Assembly: GCF_018403685.1 (NCBI RefSeq)
Contig: NZ_BOVK01000015.1
Coordinates: 62,001 to 126,000 of the forward strand
Length of the DNA stretch: 64,000 nucleotides
Source: Xylanibacillus composti
GTDB taxonomy: Bacteria > Bacillota > Bacilli > Paenibacillales > K13
Direction of reading: 5' to 3'
Numbering within the stretch: position 1 is the stretch's first letter; the number at the start of each line of letters is the position of its first letter. This document shows, one piece after another, positions 50,557 through 60,778 of this stretch. Made by a program: the position numbers and the translations under genes. The notes below the pieces were generated by a model. The model ran no database searches, had not been told where the DNA came from, and saw only the letters and a list, made by a program, of their open reading frames with translations.

Positions 50557-52653
50557 GTGACGAAACAGCAAGAGCGCGATCCGCAAAAACAGGAAATTAT
50601 CCGTCAGAGGCATTTCGCGTTTCGTTTGAATGTATTTTTCTTCTGCATTTTTGTGTTATTTTCCGTGCTGATTGTTCGTCTGGCCTTTCTGCAATTCGTG
50701 GAAGGGGAAGAGCTGCGGGCATTGAAGGACAGGAAGACGACCCGTTCCACTCCAATACCGCCGATCCGCGGCAATATTTATGACCGGAACGGGTTTCCGA
50801 TTGCCCAGTCTGTATCGACGCAATCGCTTTATTACCGCGTGCAGCAAGGCCAAAATCAGGATGAGGTCATCGCGCTGGCCAATCGGCTGGCCAATCTGTT
50901 CGCTTCAGTCAAGGAAAGCAATCCCAAGACGAAAACGATGACAGCAGAGCAGATCATCGAAGCGATGGATGTCAATTTCGATATCAACAAGCAGCCTCGT
51001 ACGCCCGTGATCCGCTATTCCGAGCCTAGGCGGATCAAAACGGATTTGACCAAGGAAGAAATCGCTTATTTGGTCGAGCACCGCGATGAATTTAGCGATT
51101 TGGAAATTATGGAAGAGAGCGTTCGGGAGTATGCGGAGATCACCGATGGTCCTCCGGGACCGGATGGCAGTGTGCAGGAAGAGCATATTGCCGTGCAACT
51201 GGTCGGTTACTTGAAGGAATACCGCGGAGCCAGGGATCTCGAATTTTACAAGAACAACTCCAGCGGTTACCTGGAAACGGAGACAGTCGGCGTTGACGGC
51301 CTGGAGCTGATGTATCAGGAACGGCTGCGCGGACAGAACGGAGCGAAGATTTATCAGATTAACGCCGCAGGCAAGATTGTACCCGGCGAGGTGGAGGTCA
51401 TTCAGCCGATCAAGGGCGACAATCTGTATTTGACCATTGACGCGGAGGTACAGCTGGCCACCCAGCGCGCCATTGTGGAAAATCTGGACAGGCTGAAGAA
51501 TGACCCTGTGTTTAGAAGCGTGAACAAGACCGGAACGAAGGCGATGGCTGGGTATGCCGTGGCGATGGAAGTGGCCGGCGAGGATGCCGGCAAGGTTGTG
51601 GCAATGGCCAGCTATCCGGATTATGATCCGGAAGTATGGCGCGGAGGACGCATCAGCCAAAGCGACCTGGATGAAATACAGCTTTTCATGCGCAACGGGA
51701 CGATCTGGAACAACTGGGCGCCGGTGCATGATGATACCGAGCGCGGTCGCCATCCAGGCTCGCTTGTGTATCTCGGCTCGACGATGAAGCCGTTGACGAT
51801 TTTGGTTGGGTTGAATGAGGGACTCATCAAGCCGAATACTGTGTTCAATGATAGAGGGCGATACGAGTTTGGCCGGGACGGCTCGAGCATCAGGAACTCG
51901 GATGGTCGGGCACAAGGCAATTTGACTCCTGCAAGCTCGTTGGTCAGATCATCTAACGTTTATATGGCAGCCACTGTAGGTGAACCGCTTTTCAGGAAAT
52001 ATGGAAGAAGTCAGGTTCTTGACGTCTGGGATTCGTATATGGAGCAATTTGGACTCGGTGTGAGGACCGGCAGCGGGCTGCCAGGAGAAATTGCTGGTAC
52101 CAAGGATTATATGGATGTGGATGCGATGGGCAGCGAGCTTGCCTCCATGGTGTTCTCTTCCTTTGGCCAGGGCGGCCGTTATACAGCTCTGCAGCTTGCC
52201 CAGTATACGGGAGTGCTGGCGACAGAAGGGAAGCGGCTGAGACCATTCTTCGTCAATGAGGTTCGCTCCGCGGATTCCGAGCTGCTTGAGAGGCCGGGGC
52301 CTGATATACTCAATGAGGTGGATATGCCGCAGGAATACTGGGATGTCGTCAAGGAGGGCATGATGGGGGTAAGGATGCAGGGCTTTGAAGGCTTTCCTTA
52401 TCCGGTGGCTTCCAAGACGGGCACGAGCGAGCAATCTGTGGCAGGCGCAACTGTCGAGAATGCGGTGTATATCGCCTACGCGCCTGCCGACAAGCCGAAG
52501 CTTGCCGTAGCGGTAGTCGTGCCGGGAGGGGGCTATGGGTCGTATGGTGCCGCCCCGATAGCACGCCGCATCTTCGACGCTTATGACAAGGTGTATGGCT
52601 TGTATGACAAAGATCCGGATGCGCCTGCGGGAAATGAGAGCGCGGCGCCGTAA
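50557..52653 (+). CDS. Class B penicillin-binding protein (PBP2/PbpA type)
   Basis: A 698-residue membrane-anchored transpeptidase that crosslinks peptidoglycan, probably for lateral wall or spore outgrowth. One N-terminal helix (about 28-46), then RGNIYDRNGFPIA of the dimerisation domain, the active-site SxxK in GSTMKPL, SxN in SSNVY, and KTG in SKTGTSE. GTG at 50557 follows GGAGGAGGAACG. Length fits elongation PBPs. Confidence 0.92.
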   Translation: MTKQQERDPQKQEIIRQRHFAFRLNVFFFCIFVLFSVLIVRLAFLQFVEGEELRALKDRKTTRSTPIPPIRGNIYDRNGFPIAQSVSTQSLYYRVQQGQNQDEVIALANRLANLFASVKESNPKTKTMTAEQIIEAMDVNFDINKQPRTPVIRYSEPRRIKTDLTKEEIAYLVEHRDEFSDLEIMEESVREYAEITDGPPGPDGSVQEEHIAVQLVGYLKEYRGARDLEFYKNNSSGYLETETVGVDGLELMYQERLRGQNGAKIYQINAAGKIVPGEVEVIQPIKGDNLYLTIDAEVQLATQRAIVENLDRLKNDPVFRSVNKTGTKAMAGYAVAMEVAGEDAGKVVAMASYPDYDPEVWRGGRISQSDLDEIQLFMRNGTIWNNWAPVHDDTERGRHPGSLVYLGSTMKPLTILVGLNEGLIKPNTVFNDRGRYEFGRDGSSIRNSDGRAQGNLTPASSLVRSSNVYMAATVGEPLFRKYGRSQVLDVWDSYMEQFGLGVRTGSGLPGEIAGTKDYMDVDAMGSELASMVFSSFGQGGRYTALQLAQYTGVLATEGKRLRPFFVNEVRSADSELLERPGPDILNEVDMPQEYWDVVKEGMMGVRMQGFEGFPYPVASKTGTSEQSVAGATVENAVYIAYAPADKPKLAVAVVVPGGGYGSYGAAPIARRIFDAYDKVYGLYDKDPDAPAGNESAAP

Positions 52654-52684
52654 TTTCAATTGTCTCTGCAGCCATCATGCAGCA

Positions 52685-52719
52685 AGGATCGTCCTGAGCA
52701 TTGTTGCCGGGACGGTCCT
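52685..52719 (+). terminator. Terminator of the PBP gene
   Basis: AGGATCGTCC (52685-52694) and GGACGGTCCT (52710-52719) pair with one wobble, followed by TTCTGTTT. Confidence 0.65.
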
Positions 52720-52838
52720 TTCTGTTTGGAAGGGATGTAACTTATTGGGAAAGGTGTCTGATTAGCTTTTTCGTTGATTGCTTGATTATGCTATACTTAG
52801 ATTTTAATGAGAAGCTACGAGGAAAGGGACCGATAAAC

Positions 52839-54725
52839 ATGTGCGGAATCGCCGGAATGATCTGCTTTGACCGCCGGGAACCGGCGCTGGAACAATTGAA
52901 ACGCATGACTGACATCATTCATCACAGAGGTCCGGATGATTCCGGCTTTTGGTCTGAACCGGGGGTTGGCCTGGGCTTCCGCCGCTTGTCGATTATCGAT
53001 CTGGCTGAAGGCCATCAGCCTTTGTCCAACGAGAATGAGCGGATATGGATTATTTTCAACGGTGAAATTTATAACTATAAAGCGCTGCGCAATGAGTTGG
53101 AAGCGCGCGGCCACCAATTCAAGACGCATACCGACACCGAAGTTATCGTACACCTATATGAGGAGTACGGCGAGGATTGTGTACGCCATCTTCGCGGTAT
53201 GTTTGGTTTCGCACTATGGGATATGGAGCGCAAACGGCTGTTTGCGGCAAGAGATCACTTCGGCATCAAGCCATTTTATTACGCGCTGCATGATGGGCGG
53301 CTGGTCTTCGGCTCTGAGATCAAGAGTCTGCTGCAGGCCGGACTTTCGCGCAAGCTGAACATGGAGGCGCTGCTGCAGTATATGACGTTTCAGTATGTGC
53401 CGGAGCCGAATACGATGCTGCAGGGCATTCAGAAGCTTCCGCCCGGCCATTCCATGACCGTCGATCTGCAGGGTAAGGTTGACATTACCCGCTACTGGGA
53501 TCCGACTTTTGAACCGGGATCGGGCACATTGGATCAAATGGTGGAAGAGCTGCGGGAAAGACTGCTCGATTCGGTGCGTCATCATATGCAGAGCGATGTG
53601 GAAAGGGGATGCTTTTTGTCCAGCGGGATCGATTCCACGGCGATAGCGGCGTATATGCGATCAATTGAACCGATCAAGACGTTTTCTGTCGGCTTCGAGG
53701 GTCCTCATAATGAGACAGAGATTGCCCGCGAGACCGCGAAGGCGCTCGGCACAGAGCATTATGCGAAGGTCATTACTCCTGAAGAGTATTTGAATACGCT
53801 GGAACGGGCGGTTTGGCACCAGGATGAACCGGTAGCCGACCCTTCAGCGATTGCGCTGTATCATGTTGCGGCTTTGGCGAGGGAGCACGTCACCGTTGTG
53901 CTGTCCGGCGAAGGCGCAGACGAGCTGTTCGGCGGATATCGTATCTATCGGGAGCCGCTTGCGCTGCGGCCGCTTGCCTGGATGCCGGCGCCTCTCATGC
54001 GCATGCTGAACCGCATCGCCGGCCGCTTGCCGTCCACGGTCTACGGGCGCAATTACTTGCTGCGGGCAACGACGCCTTTGGAAGAGCGCTTTCTAGGCAA
54101 TGCGCGCATTTTCCGTGAGGACATGAAAGGTGAATTGGTGGCAGCCGGCAAGGAATGGCTGGACAGGTACAGGAATCCGCAAGAGGTTGCCCGACCGTTC
54201 TACGAGAAGTCGGCGCATTTGGACCCGGTCAGCCGCATGCAGTACATTGATATGAATCTATGGCTGCCGGGAGACATTCTGATGAAGGCCGACAAGATGA
54301 CGATGGCTCATTCGCTGGAGCTGCGCGTTCCGTTCCTGGATAAGGAGCTGTTCGAGCTGGCCCGGCGCATCCCGGCCGCCTATCGGCTCCAGAACGGCAC
54401 TACGAAATATGTATTCCGCAGGGCGATGGAGGGCATCGTTCCAGACTTCATCCTGAACCGGCCGAAGCTCGGTTTTCCCGTACCGTTGCGCGATTGGATG
54501 AAGGAGCCGATCGGCGATCGTATCCTGGAGACGATTCGCAGCCGGGACATGGCTGAATGGTTTGACATTGATGCGGCCGAACGCTTGATGAAGGCCCATC
54601 GGACGGGCACAGCCGACTATTCCCGCCATTTGTGGGTGCTTTACGTGTTCGCGCTGTGGCAGCAGACTTACTTGCAGAGGGAAGAGATCGGCGCCCCGCT
54701 GAGAGAAACGGCTTCCCGGGCTTGA
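52839..54725 (+). CDS. asnB: Asparagine synthase (glutamine-hydrolysing)
   Basis: A 628-residue enzyme that makes asparagine from aspartate, glutamine and ATP. The catalytic Cys2 (MCGIAGMI) is exposed after Met removal, fixing the start at 52839. The glutaminase domain is followed by the synthetase domain with the SGIDS pyrophosphate loop (FLSSGIDST) and LSGEGADELFGGY. GGAAAGGG precedes the ATG. B. subtilis has several AsnB-type enzymes, so this could be a paralogue with a special role (for example in sporulation). Confidence 0.95.
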   Translation: MCGIAGMICFDRREPALEQLKRMTDIIHHRGPDDSGFWSEPGVGLGFRRLSIIDLAEGHQPLSNENERIWIIFNGEIYNYKALRNELEARGHQFKTHTDTEVIVHLYEEYGEDCVRHLRGMFGFALWDMERKRLFAARDHFGIKPFYYALHDGRLVFGSEIKSLLQAGLSRKLNMEALLQYMTFQYVPEPNTMLQGIQKLPPGHSMTVDLQGKVDITRYWDPTFEPGSGTLDQMVEELRERLLDSVRHHMQSDVERGCFLSSGIDSTAIAAYMRSIEPIKTFSVGFEGPHNETEIARETAKALGTEHYAKVITPEEYLNTLERAVWHQDEPVADPSAIALYHVAALAREHVTVVLSGEGADELFGGYRIYREPLALRPLAWMPAPLMRMLNRIAGRLPSTVYGRNYLLRATTPLEERFLGNARIFREDMKGELVAAGKEWLDRYRNPQEVARPFYEKSAHLDPVSRMQYIDMNLWLPGDILMKADKMTMAHSLELRVPFLDKELFELARRIPAAYRLQNGTTKYVFRRAMEGIVPDFILNRPKLGFPVPLRDWMKEPIGDRILETIRSRDMAEWFDIDAAERLMKAHRTGTADYSRHLWVLYVFALWQQTYLQREEIGAPLRETASRA

Positions 54726-54753
54726 CGGGGAGAACAAAAAGGAGGCCAAATTC

Positions 54754-55491
54754 ATGACGGCATACAGGTTGATTGCTTTGGACATGGATGGAACGCTGCT
54801 GAACGACAATGAAGAAATTTCCGAGGCGAACAAGGCAGCCATTCGCAGGGCGACAGAAGCCGGGATTGTCGTCTGCTTGTCTACGGGAAGGGGGATGTTC
54901 TCCCTTCGCCCGTATATTGAGGAATTGGAGCTGCAAGCACCGCTCGTGACGGTTAATGGCGGGGAGATTTGGCGCAATCCGGATGAACTGTATGAACAGC
55001 ATGTGATGGCGGCCCGGGAAATAGAACGGCTTCATCAGTTGGCTGTTGACCATGATGTTTGGTTTTGGGGCTATGCGGCGGAAGGCGTGTACAACCGAAG
55101 CAATTGGACAGCGGCCGTATACGAGCATACGTGGCTGAAATTCGGCTATTATACCGAGGATTCAGAGTTGCTGGCATTTTTGCGGGCGGAGGCAGAGAGA
55201 GGGGGAGATTTCGAAATCACCAACTCGCATCCATCGAACCTCGAGATAAATCCGGCTGGCGTGAACAAGGCGGCAGGTCTGCGGAGTGTGTGCAACATGC
55301 TCGGCTTGCAGATGGAACAGGTGGCTGCGGTAGGAGACAGCATGAATGATTGGGCCATGATTCGTGAAGCCGGATTGGGTGTTGCGATGGGCAACGCTCA
55401 GCAGGAGTTGAAGGAAGCGGCGGATTGGGTGACTTTGTCCAACGAGGAAGACGGGGTGGCTCATGTACTAGAGAAGCATTTCGCATTATGA
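54754..55491 (+). CDS. Cof-type HAD-IIB phosphatase
   Basis: A 245-residue sugar-phosphate or flavin-type phosphatase. Motif I LIALDMDGTLL (nucleophile Asp near residue 9), motif III/IV in NKAAGLRSV and VGDSMNDWAMI; the C2B cap has HPSNLEINPAG. AAAGGAGG precedes the ATG. It follows asnB by 28 bases and leads into the DUF456 gene. Confidence 0.92.
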   Translation: MTAYRLIALDMDGTLLNDNEEISEANKAAIRRATEAGIVVCLSTGRGMFSLRPYIEELELQAPLVTVNGGEIWRNPDELYEQHVMAAREIERLHQLAVDHDVWFWGYAAEGVYNRSNWTAAVYEHTWLKFGYYTEDSELLAFLRAEAERGGDFEITNSHPSNLEINPAGVNKAAGLRSVCNMLGLQMEQVAAVGDSMNDWAMIREAGLGVAMGNAQQELKEAADWVTLSNEEDGVAHVLEKHFAL

Positions 55492-55510
55492 GAGGCGGGG
55501 AGAGGTAGCG

Positions 55511-55999
55511 ATGGTCGATGTGCTTGGATGGATATTAGTCATTCTCTTATTCGTAATCGGTATGGCTGGAGCCGTGTATCCCGTACTGCCGGGCGTGCTG
55601 GCAATCTACGCAGCTTTTTTCGTATACGGCGGTTTCTTTGGCTTCGGTGCGCTGAACTGGTGGTTTTGGATTATCCAGACATTGATTGTTCTTGTATTGT
55701 TCGCGGCTGACTACCTCGTCAGTTCATACGGCATCGATCGGTCAGGCGGATCAAAGCAGGCATTTTGGGGAAGCACGATCGGACTTATACTCGGTCCGTT
55801 TGTGATTCCGGCGTTTGGCTTGGTGATTGGCCCGTTTGTCGGAGCGGCGGCGGGCGAGCTGCTGCATGGCTCATCCTGGAGCAAAGCGATGCGCATTGGG
55901 TGGGTCACGCTTGTATCGCTGTTTGCTTCGACTGTGGTCAAGGTGCTGCTGCAAGGCATGATGATCGTTTTGTTTGCTTTTTGGCTCTTCTTCGCCTAG
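55511..55999 (+). CDS. DUF456 membrane protein
   Basis: A 162-residue protein of about five hydrophobic segments with glycine-rich loops (PVLPGVLAIY near the start; GLILGPFVIPAFGLVIG) typical of DUF456. Function unknown. The start is preceded by GGGGAGAGG, 19 bases after the HAD gene. Confidence 0.88.
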   Translation: MVDVLGWILVILLFVIGMAGAVYPVLPGVLAIYAAFFVYGGFFGFGALNWWFWIIQTLIVLVLFAADYLVSSYGIDRSGGSKQAFWGSTIGLILGPFVIPAFGLVIGPFVGAAAGELLHGSSWSKAMRIGWVTLVSLFASTVVKVLLQGMMIVLFAFWLFFA

Positions 56000-56071
56000 C
56001 CGGAAATCCGGCAAGGCAGCAGAGGAGAATGAAGTATGGTGCTGCACAACTAGGGGAAATGGGGAACGGCT

Positions 56072-57694
56072 TTGACGAAGGATTCTTTAATTAAAGGAAC
56101 AGTCATTCTGGCTGCTGCGGCCTTTATTGCCCGATTTTTGGGCGTCGTGCAGCGAGTGCCGCTGCAAAATATGCTCGGCGATCTCGGCATGGCTTCATAC
56201 GGAATTGCCTACAATGTGTATGCGCTGCTGCTCATCGTGGCAACAGCAGGCATTCCGAGTGCGTTAAGCAAGCTGGTTTCGGAGAAGCTCGCGCTGGGAC
56301 GGACAGAGGAAGCCGAGCGCATCTATCGTTCGGCCGTTTGGTTTGCCGTCACGACAGGGGTGCTGATGACGGCCGTGCTCCTGTTCGGCGCGCCCTACTA
56401 TGCGGAGCACATTGCGAAGGATGTGGATGCGGCGGTTGCGATCCAGGCGCTGGCTCCGGCTATGCTGCTTTTTCCGCTCATCGCCATCATGCGCGGCTAT
56501 TTCCAAGGAAGACAGACGATGCTGGCCGGAGGATTGTCGCAAATATTCGAGCAAATCTTGCGCGTGGTGACGGCTGTCGTGCTGGCCTATGTCATCTTGC
56601 GCCTCGGCTATGATGTGAAATGGGCCGCTGCCGGAGCCTCATTCGGCGGCGTGACTGGCGCGCTGGCGGCCTTCATCGTCATGATTGTATTCCAGCTGCG
56701 GCTGAAGCGGGCAGCCTCGTCAGAAAGGCGAACGATTTCAGTGGAAGGCGAACGGTTAAGAAGACGAGATATTTATCGCATGCTGTTCCGCTTATCCGTT
56801 CCGATCAGCTTGATTTCCATGGCCGTGCCGATGATTTACTTCATCGACTCCTCCATTGTGATCCCGTTGCTCGAGCCATGGACAGGCTTTGAACAGGCCA
56901 AGGAAACGCTCGGGATTTTGACGGGCCGGGCGCAGTCATTGGCCGGCATTCCCCCGATTCTGGCCATTGCGCTCAGCATGTCGATCGTGCCGGTCGTCTC
57001 GTCGGCTTTCGCCCGAAACGACCATCAGGAGGTTGCGGCCAAAACCTCGCAGGCGCTGCGAATTGCCGTGCTTAGCGGCCTTCCGGTCATCTTGGCGCTA
57101 TGTGTGGCCGCCCGGCCGATCAATCAATTTTTGTTCGGTGACGCGGCAGGAACCGGTATCATCGCATTTCTGACAGCGGGCTCACTGTTTCAGATTATGA
57201 TGATGACCTCCGGAGCAGTCTTGATGGGGCTGGGCCAGACAGCCCGTCCTGTACTCTATGTAGCGGCTGGGCTGATGGTCAAGCTTGTTTTCAGCTTTTT
57301 GCTCGTCAAGCCATTCGGCATTTACGGCATACTGGCTGCAACCACCCTCTGCTTCATCGTCACCATGTGCCTGAATATGCTGGATCTGCGCAGAAGTGTG
57401 CGCTATCAGCTGCTCGGGCGCCGCTGGCTGGGACTGCTGGCAGCAACCGTCATTATCGCGGCAGTCGGGATTTCGTTGGAGATGGCTTTGCACAGCTTCG
57501 GCGATTGGTTCGGAACAAGGTGGAACGGCTTCTTGCATGCGGCACTTGTCGGGGTAGCAGCCATTGGGATGTATCCTGCGCTGATGCTGGCATTGGGCGG
57601 CATACGGCCGGATGATGTGCGTCATTTCCCCGCCCCGTTGAGAAAGCTGCTTGGAAGATGGATCAAAAATCAGGAAAGCGGTCGCGCTATGTAA
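56072..57694 (+). CDS. MOP-family lipid/polysaccharide flippase (YtgP/SpoVB-like)
   Basis: A 540-residue membrane protein with about 14 helices, of the polysaccharide-transporter branch that includes B. subtilis YtgP and SpoVB. The N-terminus KGTVILAAAAFIARFLGVVQRVPL, with the RVPLQ motif, is characteristic. These proteins flip lipid II or related lipid-linked sugars. TTG at 56072 is used, seven bases after GGGG. Its last eight bases overlap the convergent DUF2515 gene. Confidence 0.9.
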   Translation: MTKDSLIKGTVILAAAAFIARFLGVVQRVPLQNMLGDLGMASYGIAYNVYALLLIVATAGIPSALSKLVSEKLALGRTEEAERIYRSAVWFAVTTGVLMTAVLLFGAPYYAEHIAKDVDAAVAIQALAPAMLLFPLIAIMRGYFQGRQTMLAGGLSQIFEQILRVVTAVVLAYVILRLGYDVKWAAAGASFGGVTGALAAFIVMIVFQLRLKRAASSERRTISVEGERLRRRDIYRMLFRLSVPISLISMAVPMIYFIDSSIVIPLLEPWTGFEQAKETLGILTGRAQSLAGIPPILAIALSMSIVPVVSSAFARNDHQEVAAKTSQALRIAVLSGLPVILALCVAARPINQFLFGDAAGTGIIAFLTAGSLFQIMMMTSGAVLMGLGQTARPVLYVAAGLMVKLVFSFLLVKPFGIYGILAATTLCFIVTMCLNMLDLRRSVRYQLLGRRWLGLLAATVIIAAVGISLEMALHSFGDWFGTRWNGFLHAALVGVAAIGMYPALMLALGGIRPDDVRHFPAPLRKLLGRWIKNQESGRAM

Positions 57695-58910
57695 GCATGG
57701 CGGCCGCTTCTATTTTCTTTAAAGCAAAGCAGTATTCGTCAGACATTTCGTCATAGGACGGGGCAATCGGTGAGCGAATGTATCGGAATGCGTTCGTATC
57801 TCTGAACCAATCGTAGCGGGCAGGCTCCACCAGAACTTGGTCTGGCCAGACATGAGTCAGTGCCGGGCTGTATACAGGATCGCCAGGATTTTGAAGCTTG
57901 CAGCCGTTGAGCTTGGTCTTGCCGTCCAAGGGCCTGGAACCTGGCCGGATCGTGGAGAAGAGGTGAGGCCAATAGTCCGCACGTGAACCGGTATGCCGCT
58001 GTTGGGTTGCAAACCGCCTGACGCCCTCCAGCACCGAAGGATGATACAGCAAGCCATAAAGCGCCTTGCCTACCTGAATCCGCTCCTCCAGCGAGCTGAA
58101 TGTTTCAACAACAACGCCGCAGAGGGAAAGCCGCTTCTCCGATGCCGATGTAGGGGCAGGGATCGCTTCATGAGGGATGAGCACTTGATTAAGCTGAAGC
58201 AGCGATTGCGCCTTGAATAGCGCGCTGTCCAGCACGTACTGGCGAAAATACGGGTGCTGGACGATGCGCCCCTCAATATAATGCTGCTCGTTCACAATAA
58301 GCGCCAACGTTAACAGGGGGGAGTGGCCGGTACGCCAGAAAGATTCCCAGAAGGGCCGCATAAATCGGGACACATGAAAATGCGGGAGCAGGTGGAAGTA
58401 CGGTTCGCCTGCTTTGCGGCTCTCTATATATAGCAGCAGCTGGGGGTATGCATCCTGAAAAATGTAAGCGTTAGCCGTCTCTAGAAAGCGAAAAAAGTGA
58501 AGGCGCTCCTCCTGCGACATCAACTTTGGCAGCCATTCGCCCTGAAGATCCGTCATATTCCAGCCGCCATTCCTGGAAACGACGTGGGCCAGCAAGGCCC
58601 AGTGCAGCTCTGGACAGCGAACAGCCAGATCCCAATACGCCCGGGTCCGCTTCACATTGTTGCGGTTGGCATGCAGGAGAGCTGCACGTATTTGATCCAC
58701 AATGGCCTGTTCGCTATTCGTCATAGGTTTGGCCTTCTCTTGGTCGGCTTGCAGCGCAAGCTTTAGTTTGTGCTTGATAACGGCCCATTCGTCTGCGTCT
58801 ATGGCAAGTTCGGCAGGGGTGTGTCCCGCAGGGGGCACATTCAGCAGACGCTTTACTCTTCGAACCCATCTTTGAAACCAACCGGACTTCTCTTTCGTAA
58901 GTAAAGGCAT
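57687..58910 (-). CDS. DUF2515 protein (YppC-like)
   Basis: A 407-residue soluble protein. Recognisable parts of DUF2515 are NVKRTRAYWDLAVRCPELHW near residue 90 and VSRNGGWNMTDLQGEW; the C-terminal end contains SRADYWPHLF and VWPDQVLVEPARYDW. The family is common in spore-forming Bacilli with unknown function. ATG at 58910 follows CGGAG; an ATG six codons earlier is possible. Confidence 0.85.
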   Translation of the reverse strand: MPLLTKEKSGWFQRWVRRVKRLLNVPPAGHTPAELAIDADEWAVIKHKLKLALQADQEKAKPMTNSEQAIVDQIRAALLHANRNNVKRTRAYWDLAVRCPELHWALLAHVVSRNGGWNMTDLQGEWLPKLMSQEERLHFFRFLETANAYIFQDAYPQLLLYIESRKAGEPYFHLLPHFHVSRFMRPFWESFWRTGHSPLLTLALIVNEQHYIEGRIVQHPYFRQYVLDSALFKAQSLLQLNQVLIPHEAIPAPTSASEKRLSLCGVVVETFSSLEERIQVGKALYGLLYHPSVLEGVRRFATQQRHTGSRADYWPHLFSTIRPGSRPLDGKTKLNGCKLQNPGDPVYSPALTHVWPDQVLVEPARYDWFRDTNAFRYIRSPIAPSYDEMSDEYCFALKKIEAAAMLT

Positions 58911-59079
58911 AGGCAAAACTCCGTTCATGGGGTTTGTAAATCAGGAATTATGCCATAGTGTATGCCGATTGGTCGAAAAACATGGGAAGGAGGAGAAAGG
59001 CATTGCCTTGTTGAAAGGTATTTGTGAGACAACGCAAACAGTTGGATATAGGTGAAATGGGGAGAGGAGAGGAGTCTGT

Positions 59080-60606
59080 ATGAAAAAACAACTTAGATGG
59101 AAAACCGTGTTGACGGTGCTTTTGGCCGTTATGGTCGTGTGGCTGGCAGGCTGTGAGGCGGTCGGCGGCACAAATTTGAATCAAGTGCTGGTCGATAATC
59201 TGAACCGGGAGTCCTATGAGGCTGATGGTGTTATTACCTTGAAGCTGATTCCGAACGAAAGTGCGGCAGCATCGCCCGAAGATGAGCTGCTCCGGTTGTT
59301 CGGCCATGAAATAACACTTCGCATCGATGACATGAAGCTGAAAAACAGAACCGATTCCTACATAAGCGGGGCGCTCCTATACGCCCATGGGGAAATTGGC
59401 TTCGACATGTACAATGAGGCCGACGGCTTTGCGGTCAAGCTGGATGGCTATGATCAACCCATTGTGATGAACAATGCCATGTTCGCAGAAGATGCTGGCG
59501 TTTCGATGTTGGATTTCCAGCAGCTTCAGGAGCAATTGATAGCTATTCAGGGTGAGATCATCACAATCGTGGGCCAATATGCAATTGAACGGTTTCCAAA
59601 TCCGGAGATCATAACAGTAGAACAAGCGGTGACGACAGTCAATCAGGAAGAGCTCCAGGCTACACACATCCATATGGAGGTTCCTGGAGATGCCATCTTT
59701 GGCCTGCTGCAGCAGTTTCTGAACAATATTGCGGCGGACGAGGAAGGGCTGCGCGAATTAATCGGCGCTTTGTATGATGCAATCGTCCCGGTATTGAAGG
59801 AGCACATGGGACAGGAGCTGGAGGCTGATCCCACGACAGCAGCGCTTATCGATAATAGGGAGTTTGTCGTGGAGCTGCTGTTCACATCCATCCAACAGGG
59901 GCTGACATCGGTTTCGGGAGATATCCAGTCGGGCTTGGAAGAAGCAGCATCCGCCTTGCATCCGGATACCCGGTTAATCCTGGACTATTACCTGGATGAA
60001 AAGCAGCAAATACGCAAAACCGAAATGAAGCTGTTCGTGAAGCCGCTTGATGCAGAGGATGCGCAAATCACCGCCTTTGAACTGACGAGCTCGGAACAAT
60101 ACTGGAACATCAACGGAGACGTTGTCTTGCCAGCCATTAACGTCCATGAAGGCGTGGGGCTTTATGACATGGACAACCGTTACGAATTTTTGAAACATGT
60201 GGACAGATCGTCGGATTTGTATGAATTGCTGCAAGCAGCCGGCGAGACGAAGCAAGAAGTCTATATGTTTGTCGAGGATTCCTACTACGCAACTGAGGCA
60301 TATGTGGAGGATGGCACAGCTTACATGCCGGTTCGCTATGTGTCTGAACAACTGTATGCGGATGTGAGCTGGGATCACGAGTCGAAACAGATTACGATTG
60401 AGGATCATCCAACCGGCCAGGAAATTATCCTGGCGGCGGGAAGCAGCACAGTTCGGATCAACGGCGAGGATGTCACTTGGGAGAAACAGCCGCAAGTGAA
60501 GGAAGGTATGGTATTTGTGCCGGCCAAGGAGATGGCCGAGGCCTTGGGCGTTCATTGGTATTATGACGAAGGTTTTGAAATGCTGGTGTTGACCAGGGAA
60601 TTTTGA
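59080..60606 (+). CDS. Lipoprotein with C-terminal copper amine oxidase N-like domain
   Basis: A 508-residue exported lipoprotein. The signal ends with the lipobox WLAGC (Cys near residue 25). The middle (about 35-370) has repeated beta/helix stretches resembling LppX-type or stalk domains, not assigned. The C-terminal 120 residues form a Cu_amine_oxidN1-like wall-binding domain (AYVEDGTAYMPVRYVSEQL, VFVPAKEMAEALGV), common in Paenibacillus surface proteins. Role in the envelope is inferred. Confidence 0.8.
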   Translation: MKKQLRWKTVLTVLLAVMVVWLAGCEAVGGTNLNQVLVDNLNRESYEADGVITLKLIPNESAAASPEDELLRLFGHEITLRIDDMKLKNRTDSYISGALLYAHGEIGFDMYNEADGFAVKLDGYDQPIVMNNAMFAEDAGVSMLDFQQLQEQLIAIQGEIITIVGQYAIERFPNPEIITVEQAVTTVNQEELQATHIHMEVPGDAIFGLLQQFLNNIAADEEGLRELIGALYDAIVPVLKEHMGQELEADPTTAALIDNREFVVELLFTSIQQGLTSVSGDIQSGLEEAASALHPDTRLILDYYLDEKQQIRKTEMKLFVKPLDAEDAQITAFELTSSEQYWNINGDVVLPAINVHEGVGLYDMDNRYEFLKHVDRSSDLYELLQAAGETKQEVYMFVEDSYYATEAYVEDGTAYMPVRYVSEQLYADVSWDHESKQITIEDHPTGQEIILAAGSSTVRINGEDVTWEKQPQVKEGMVFVPAKEMAEALGVHWYYDEGFEMLVLTREF

Positions 60607-60625
60607 CAAGCTGTTCGTTTAGCGG

Positions 60626-60671
60626 AAACGGGGGAGACAAGCTGCTGCAAGCGGCTGGTCTCCCCGTTTTT
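60626..60671 (+). terminator. Terminator of the lipoprotein gene
   Basis: AAACGGGG.AGAC pairs with GTCTCCCCGTTT (one bulge), followed by TT; about 8 further bases inside can also pair. Confidence 0.8.
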
Positions 60672-60778
60672 CGCATATTTGTCACAGTTCGCGTAGCTAT
60701 GGACGAGGATAACCGCTATAATGGGATTTGGTGAACGAAAAAAGCGGATTGATTTTGGTGTAGAGAAAGGTGACAACT

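Noticed and set aside
52701-52838. N-terminal extension of asnB
   Set aside because: The catalytic cysteine must be residue 2, so the start is the ATG at 52839.
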